8,089 bases of DNA from Zoogloeaceae bacterium. GTDB taxonomy: Bacteria > Pseudomonadota > Gammaproteobacteria > Burkholderiales > Rhodocyclaceae. Positions 5,547-8,089 of the stretch are shown here, one piece after another. Location of the stretch: positions 1 to 8,089 of the forward strand of contig SSSX01000091.1 of the NCBI GenBank assembly GCA_015657735.1, in the 5' to 3' direction. Positions within the stretch are counted from its first letter, which is position 1. Every line of letters begins with the position of its first letter. Below the pieces are notes generated by a model that ran no database searches, was not told the DNA's origin, and saw only the letters and a program-made list of their open reading frames with translations. The translations under genes were made by a program, and so were the position numbers.

Positions 5547-6029
5547 ATGTCCGAACCCGACAAGACCGCTTCCGGCGGCACGTTCAGCCTCGGCGCCGTC
5601 GAGCGCGTCCTGATGGCCGCCTCGATGGGCGTGCTGTGCCTGCTGACCATGGCCAACGTGCTGGTGCGCTATTTCACCGACATCTCGTTCGCCTTCACCG
5701 AGGAAATCTCGGTGGCGCTGCTGGTGGTGATGACCCTGGTCGGCGCTTCGCATGCCTTCGCCAGCCGGCACCACATCGCCATCACCTTCTTCATCGACCG
5801 CCGGCCGGCCTTCAAGTCGGCGGCGCGGCGCTTCGCCGAGCTGTGCTCGCTGGCCATGTTCGGACTGCTGGCCTGGTACGGCGTGCGGATGGCCTGGGAC
5901 GACTACCGCTTCGAGGTCACCTCGCCGTCCCTCGGCGTGCCCCAGTGGTGGTACACCGTGTGGCTGCCGCTGCTGTCGATCCTCATCGTGCTGCGCCTCG
6001 TCGCGCTGCTGCTGCGGAGGGCCGACTGA
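5547..6029 (+). CDS. dctQ: TRAP transporter small permease subunit (DctQ family)
   Basis: This inner-membrane protein of 160 residues pairs with DctM in the TRAP permease. Four hydrophobic segments are visible, near residues 14-36, 45-66, 92-112 and 130-157, the standard DctQ topology. Family wording includes NVLVRYF after the first segment, FTEEISVALLVVMTLVGASHAF in the second, and HHIAITFFID before the third. The stop codon overlaps the dctM start by one base (TGATG), which indicates translational coupling. An in-frame TGA lies just upstream of ATG 5547, so this is the first possible ATG; there is no recognisable ribosome binding site. With the palindromes upstream, this suggests that the permease genes are translated less than dctP. 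An internal ATG at 5613 would cut into the first segment and is unlikely. Confidence 0.92.
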   Translation: MSEPDKTASGGTFSLGAVERVLMAASMGVLCLLTMANVLVRYFTDISFAFTEEISVALLVVMTLVGASHAFASRHHIAITFFIDRRPAFKSAARRFAELCSLAMFGLLAWYGVRMAWDDYRFEVTSPSLGVPQWWYTVWLPLLSILIVLRLVALLLRRAD

Positions 6030-7309
6030 TGGACTGGCTGCTGTTCGGCTTGTTCGCGGCGCTGATGCTGTCCGGCGTGCCGCTGGCGGTGGCGATGGGG
6101 CTGGCCGGTGCGGCGGTGGTCGGCGCCGCCGATCTGGGCATGCTGTCGCTGCCGACCAACGTCTACACCGGCATCGCCAAATATCCGCTGATGGCGATTC
6201 CAGTGTTCGTGATCGCCGGCCTGATCTTCGAACGGGCCGGCGTGGCGGCGACCATCGTGCGCTTCGCCTCGGCGCTGGTCGGCCAGCGGCGCGGCAGCCT
6301 GGCCATCGTGGCGATCCTGGTGGCGATGATCCTCGGCGGCATCTCCGGCTCGGGGCCGGCCGATTCGGCCGCGGTCGGTGCGGTGATGCTGCCGTCGATG
6401 CTCAAGGCCGGCTATCCGCGTTCCTTCACCGCCGGCGTGATCGCCGCGGCGGGCTCGACCGACATCCTGATTCCGCCGTCGATCGCCTTCGTGATCTACA
6501 GCCTGCTGGTGCCGCAGGCCTCGGTGCCGGCGCTGTTCGCGGCGGGCATGATCCCCGGCATCCTGTCCGGACTGACGCTGATCCTGGTGGCCTGGGGGCT
6601 GTCGGTGCGGCACGGCTTCGAGGCCGGCGTCGACGACGCCCGCCCGCCGTTCTGGCAGAGCCTGAAGGAAGCCGGCTGGGGGCTGGCGGCGCCGGTGATC
6701 ATCCTCGGCGGCATGCGCAGCGGCGTGTTCACCCCCACCGAGGCGGCCGTGGTGGCGGTGTTCTACGGCCTCGTGGTGGGCATGCTGATCTACCGCAGCC
6801 TGTCGTGGAAGGATGTGTATGGCGTGCTCGTCGAGTCGGCCGAAATCTCCTCGGTGATCCTCACCGTCGTCGCGCTGGCCAGCGTCTTCGCGTGGGCCAG
6901 CAACACCCTGGGCACCTTCGACCATCTGGCCGCCGCGCTGCTCGGCACCGGGCTGGCGGAAATCCCGATGCTGCTGTCGATCCAGCTGTTGCTGCTGATC
7001 GCCGGCATGTTCCTCGACGCGATCTCGATCTACTTCATCTTCCTGCCGCTGCTGGTGCCGATCGCCCAGCACTTCAACTGGGATCTGGTGTGGTTCGGCG
7101 TGATCATCACGATGAACATGGCGCTCGGCCAGTTCCACCCGCCGCTGGGGGTGAACCTGATGGTCACCTGCCGCATGGCCGACGTGACGATGGAGTCGAC
7201 GGTGCCGTGGGTGCTGTGGATGGTCGCGGCGATGGCCGGCACGATGTTCCTCGTCACCTTCGTGCCCGACCTCGCGCTGTGGCTGCCGCGCCACCTGGGC
7301 TACCTGTAA
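6029..7309 (+). CDS. dctM: TRAP transporter large permease subunit (DctM family)
   Basis: The main transport subunit, an inner-membrane protein of 426 residues in the ion-transporter superfamily, moves substrate by sodium or proton gradient. About a dozen hydrophobic segments fill the sequence. Two inverted-repeat halves each carry a re-entrant motif: LGGISGSGPADSAAVGAVML (from residue 102) with STDILIPPSI (to residue 152), and ALGQFHPPLGVNLMV (His370 to Asn376 at its core), plus MFLDAISIYFIFLPLLVPIA before it. These are standard DctM landmarks and the length is typical. The ATG at 6029 shares its A with the dctQ stop, and GGAGGG at 6016-6021 is a good ribosome binding site seven bases upstream. 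The frame is open further upstream, but earlier starts would only overlap dctQ and add non-family sequence. It is the last gene of the TRAP operon; no clear terminator follows. Confidence 0.95.
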   Translation: MDWLLFGLFAALMLSGVPLAVAMGLAGAAVVGAADLGMLSLPTNVYTGIAKYPLMAIPVFVIAGLIFERAGVAATIVRFASALVGQRRGSLAIVAILVAMILGGISGSGPADSAAVGAVMLPSMLKAGYPRSFTAGVIAAAGSTDILIPPSIAFVIYSLLVPQASVPALFAAGMIPGILSGLTLILVAWGLSVRHGFEAGVDDARPPFWQSLKEAGWGLAAPVIILGGMRSGVFTPTEAAVVAVFYGLVVGMLIYRSLSWKDVYGVLVESAEISSVILTVVALASVFAWASNTLGTFDHLAAALLGTGLAEIPMLLSIQLLLLIAGMFLDAISIYFIFLPLLVPIAQHFNWDLVWFGVIITMNMALGQFHPPLGVNLMVTCRMADVTMESTVPWVLWMVAAMAGTMFLVTFVPDLALWLPRHLGYL

Positions 7310-7347
7310 CCGGCACCGGCGCCGCAGCCCGCGCCACGGGAACGGTC

Positions 7348-7353
7348 TATAGT
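7348..7353 (+). promoter_or_regulatory. Candidate -10 element for the exported-protein gene
   Basis: TATAGT matches five of six consensus -10 bases and lies 36 bases before the ATG at 7390, which fits a transcription start in the 80-base gap after dctM. No good -35 is seen 16-18 bases upstream. It suggests that the gene at 7390 is transcribed apart from the TRAP operon. Confidence 0.4.
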
Positions 7354-7389
7354 CGAAGCGGGTCGGCCGTTTTCTTGAAGGAGGCACAG

Positions 7390-7809
7390 ATGAACAGCAC
7401 ACGCAGATTCGCGTTTTCGATTCTTGCCGCCTGCGGCGCGCTCGCCAGCACCGGCCTGCACGCCGACGACGCCCCGGCGCGGCTGAGCCGCGACGAGCTG
7501 GCCGCCTTCCTGCCCGGCACCGAAGTCACCCACGTCAGCCGGGCCGGCAGCCTGCGCCGCTGGAAGAACGAGGCCGACGGCACCTTCGTCGCCTCGAGCG
7601 ACAACAAGAAGTACGGGAGCGCCACCGGCGCCTCGTACGCATCGGCATCCGGCACCTGGCGGGTCAGCGACGAGGGCCGCTACTGCATCCAGATCGACTG
7701 GCGGAAAGAGGCCGAAAGCTGGTGTTCGTACATCGTCAAAGGCCCCGACGGCAGCTTCTACCTGGGCACCGTCGACGACGCCCGACGCATCGAGTTCAAG
7801 CGCCCCTGA
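7390..7809 (+). CDS. Small exported protein, DUF995-like, function unknown
   Basis: A protein of 139 residues with AAGGAGG eight bases or so before ATG 7390, a strong ribosome binding site. Residues 1-25 look like a signal peptide (MNSTRRFAFSILAACGALAS..., cleavage after LHA). LAAC at 12-15 also resembles a lipobox, but the hydrophobic stretch before the cysteine is short, so ordinary cleavage is favoured. The mature part starts LSRDELAAFLPGTEV and continues with NEADGTFVAS, SGTWRVSDEGRYCIQIDW and WCSYIVKGPDGSFYL. This order of L-x-x-L-x-P-G, a G-T-W strand, a R-Y-C-I strand and a second cysteine recalls DUF995-type periplasmic beta-rich proteins. That match is from memory of the pattern and tentative. 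Cys99 and Cys112 could form a disulfide. It lies 80 bases after dctM with its own likely -10, so a link to transport is not shown. Confidence 0.75.
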   Translation: MNSTRRFAFSILAACGALASTGLHADDAPARLSRDELAAFLPGTEVTHVSRAGSLRRWKNEADGTFVASSDNKKYGSATGASYASASGTWRVSDEGRYCIQIDWRKEAESWCSYIVKGPDGSFYLGTVDDARRIEFKRP

Positions 7810-7861
7810 CCCGCAGCGGGAAACCTGACCGGCTTGCTCGGGCGGAACCGGTGCGGCTCGC

Positions 7862-7867
7862 TATAAT
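7862..7867 (+). promoter_or_regulatory. Consensus -10 element for the J-like gene
   Basis: A perfect TATAAT lies 37 bases before the ATG at 7905. No -35 is found at 16-18 bases; the nearest TTG hexamer, TTGCTC at 7834-7839, would leave a 22-base spacer. An imperfect dyad, ACCGG...CCGGT (7828-7852), lies just upstream and could bind an activator. Confidence 0.5.
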
Positions 7868-7904
7868 CCGTCGGAATCGAGCCACACCGCCGCCGTAGCC
7901 CGCA

Positions 7905-8089
7905 ATGAAGACCCGCACCACGCTTTACGACCTCTTCGGCCTGCCGTCCACCGCCACCGAAGCCGACCTCCACGCCGCGCAGCGCCGGCTGATCGCGCAT
8001 TACCAGTCCGGCACCCACGGCCTTGGCCAGGACGACGCCGACAACAAGATCAAGGCCGTCAGGGAAGCCTACTGGATCCTGTCCGATCC
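7905..8089 (+). CDS. J-domain-like protein lacking the HPD motif, 3' end outside the window
   Basis: Sixty-one codons are present before the window ends. The sequence (MKTRTTLYDLFGLPSTATEAD...) has the J-domain layout: helix I in LYDLFGLP, helix II in EADLHAAQRRLIAHY, and helix III in NKIKAVREAYWILSD, where canonical J-domains read EAY-x-x-LSD. In a true J-domain the loop after helix II begins HPD, the triad needed to stimulate DnaK ATPase. Here the aligned triplet is QSG (IAHYQSGTHG), so the domain should not activate Hsp70 in the usual way. It is a J-like protein whose remaining domains are unseen. A perfect -10 lies upstream; the ribosome binding site is weak. The start is chosen because the J-fold begins within eight residues of it. 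No co-chaperone gene neighbours it. Confidence 0.72.
   Translation, partial: MKTRTTLYDLFGLPSTATEADLHAAQRRLIAHYQSGTHGLGQDDADNKIKAVREAYWILSD

Noticed and set aside
5752..7809. 685-codon frame running through dctQ, dctM and the exported-protein gene
   Set aside because: Only its last 139 codons (from ATG 7390) are real. The rest is out of frame with dctQ and dctM and reads as Arg/Ala/Gly-rich noise.
7810..7820. CCCGC-A-GCGGG hairpin as a terminator after the exported-protein gene
   Set aside because: Five-base arms with a one-base loop cannot form a proper RNA hairpin, and only AAACC follows.

Overview
The window reads as ordinary chromosome of a GC-rich Gram-negative bacterium. Gene content (a DNR-type Crp/Fnr regulator beside a DUF2249 gene, an iron-sulfur L-serine dehydratase, GcvT, a three-part TRAP transporter) and the very high G+C at third codon positions fit a betaproteobacterium, with the Azoarcus/Thauera/Rhodocyclaceae group the best guess. 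That placement is inference from style, not a marker-gene result. No rRNA, tRNA, CRISPR array, insertion sequence or prophage gene is visible. No gene-free stretch exceeds 300 bases; the longest is about 170 bases (1119-1291).

Layout. (1) 1-83, minus strand: the first 27 codons of an unidentified gene, divergent from (2) 174-866, plus: a Crp/Fnr-superfamily regulator resembling DNR. (3) 879-1118, minus: a DUF2249 (TusA-like) protein, convergent with the regulator. Upstream of it, at 1191-1204, lies a TTGA-N6-TCAA dyad, the core of Fnr/DNR operators, so regulator and target may sit side by side. (4) 1292-1648: a small membrane-anchored hypothetical protein. (5) 1690-1764: a 24-codon ORF with a strong ribosome binding site just ahead of (6) sdaA (1781-3160), followed by (7) gcvT (3192-4322). 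(8) 4408-7309: a TRAP transporter operon, dctP-dctQ-dctM, with its own promoter and with two strong palindromes between dctP and dctQ. (9) 7390-7809: a small exported protein resembling DUF995-type proteins. (10) 7905-end: the start of a J-domain-like protein whose HPD triad is replaced.

Functional reading. sdaA and gcvT form a compact serine/glycine catabolic pair: serine goes to pyruvate, and the glycine cleavage T-protein supplies methylene-tetrahydrofolate. gcvH and gcvP are absent here and must lie elsewhere. The TRAP system should import a carboxylate driven by an ion gradient; the substrate cannot be read from sequence. The regulator/DUF2249 pair hints at nitric-oxide or low-oxygen physiology. 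I see no clearly novel multi-gene system. The points most worth checking are the putative DNR box, the short ORF before sdaA, the inverted repeat embedded in the dctP promoter, the REP-like hairpin inside the TRAP operon, and the HPD-less J-like domain.
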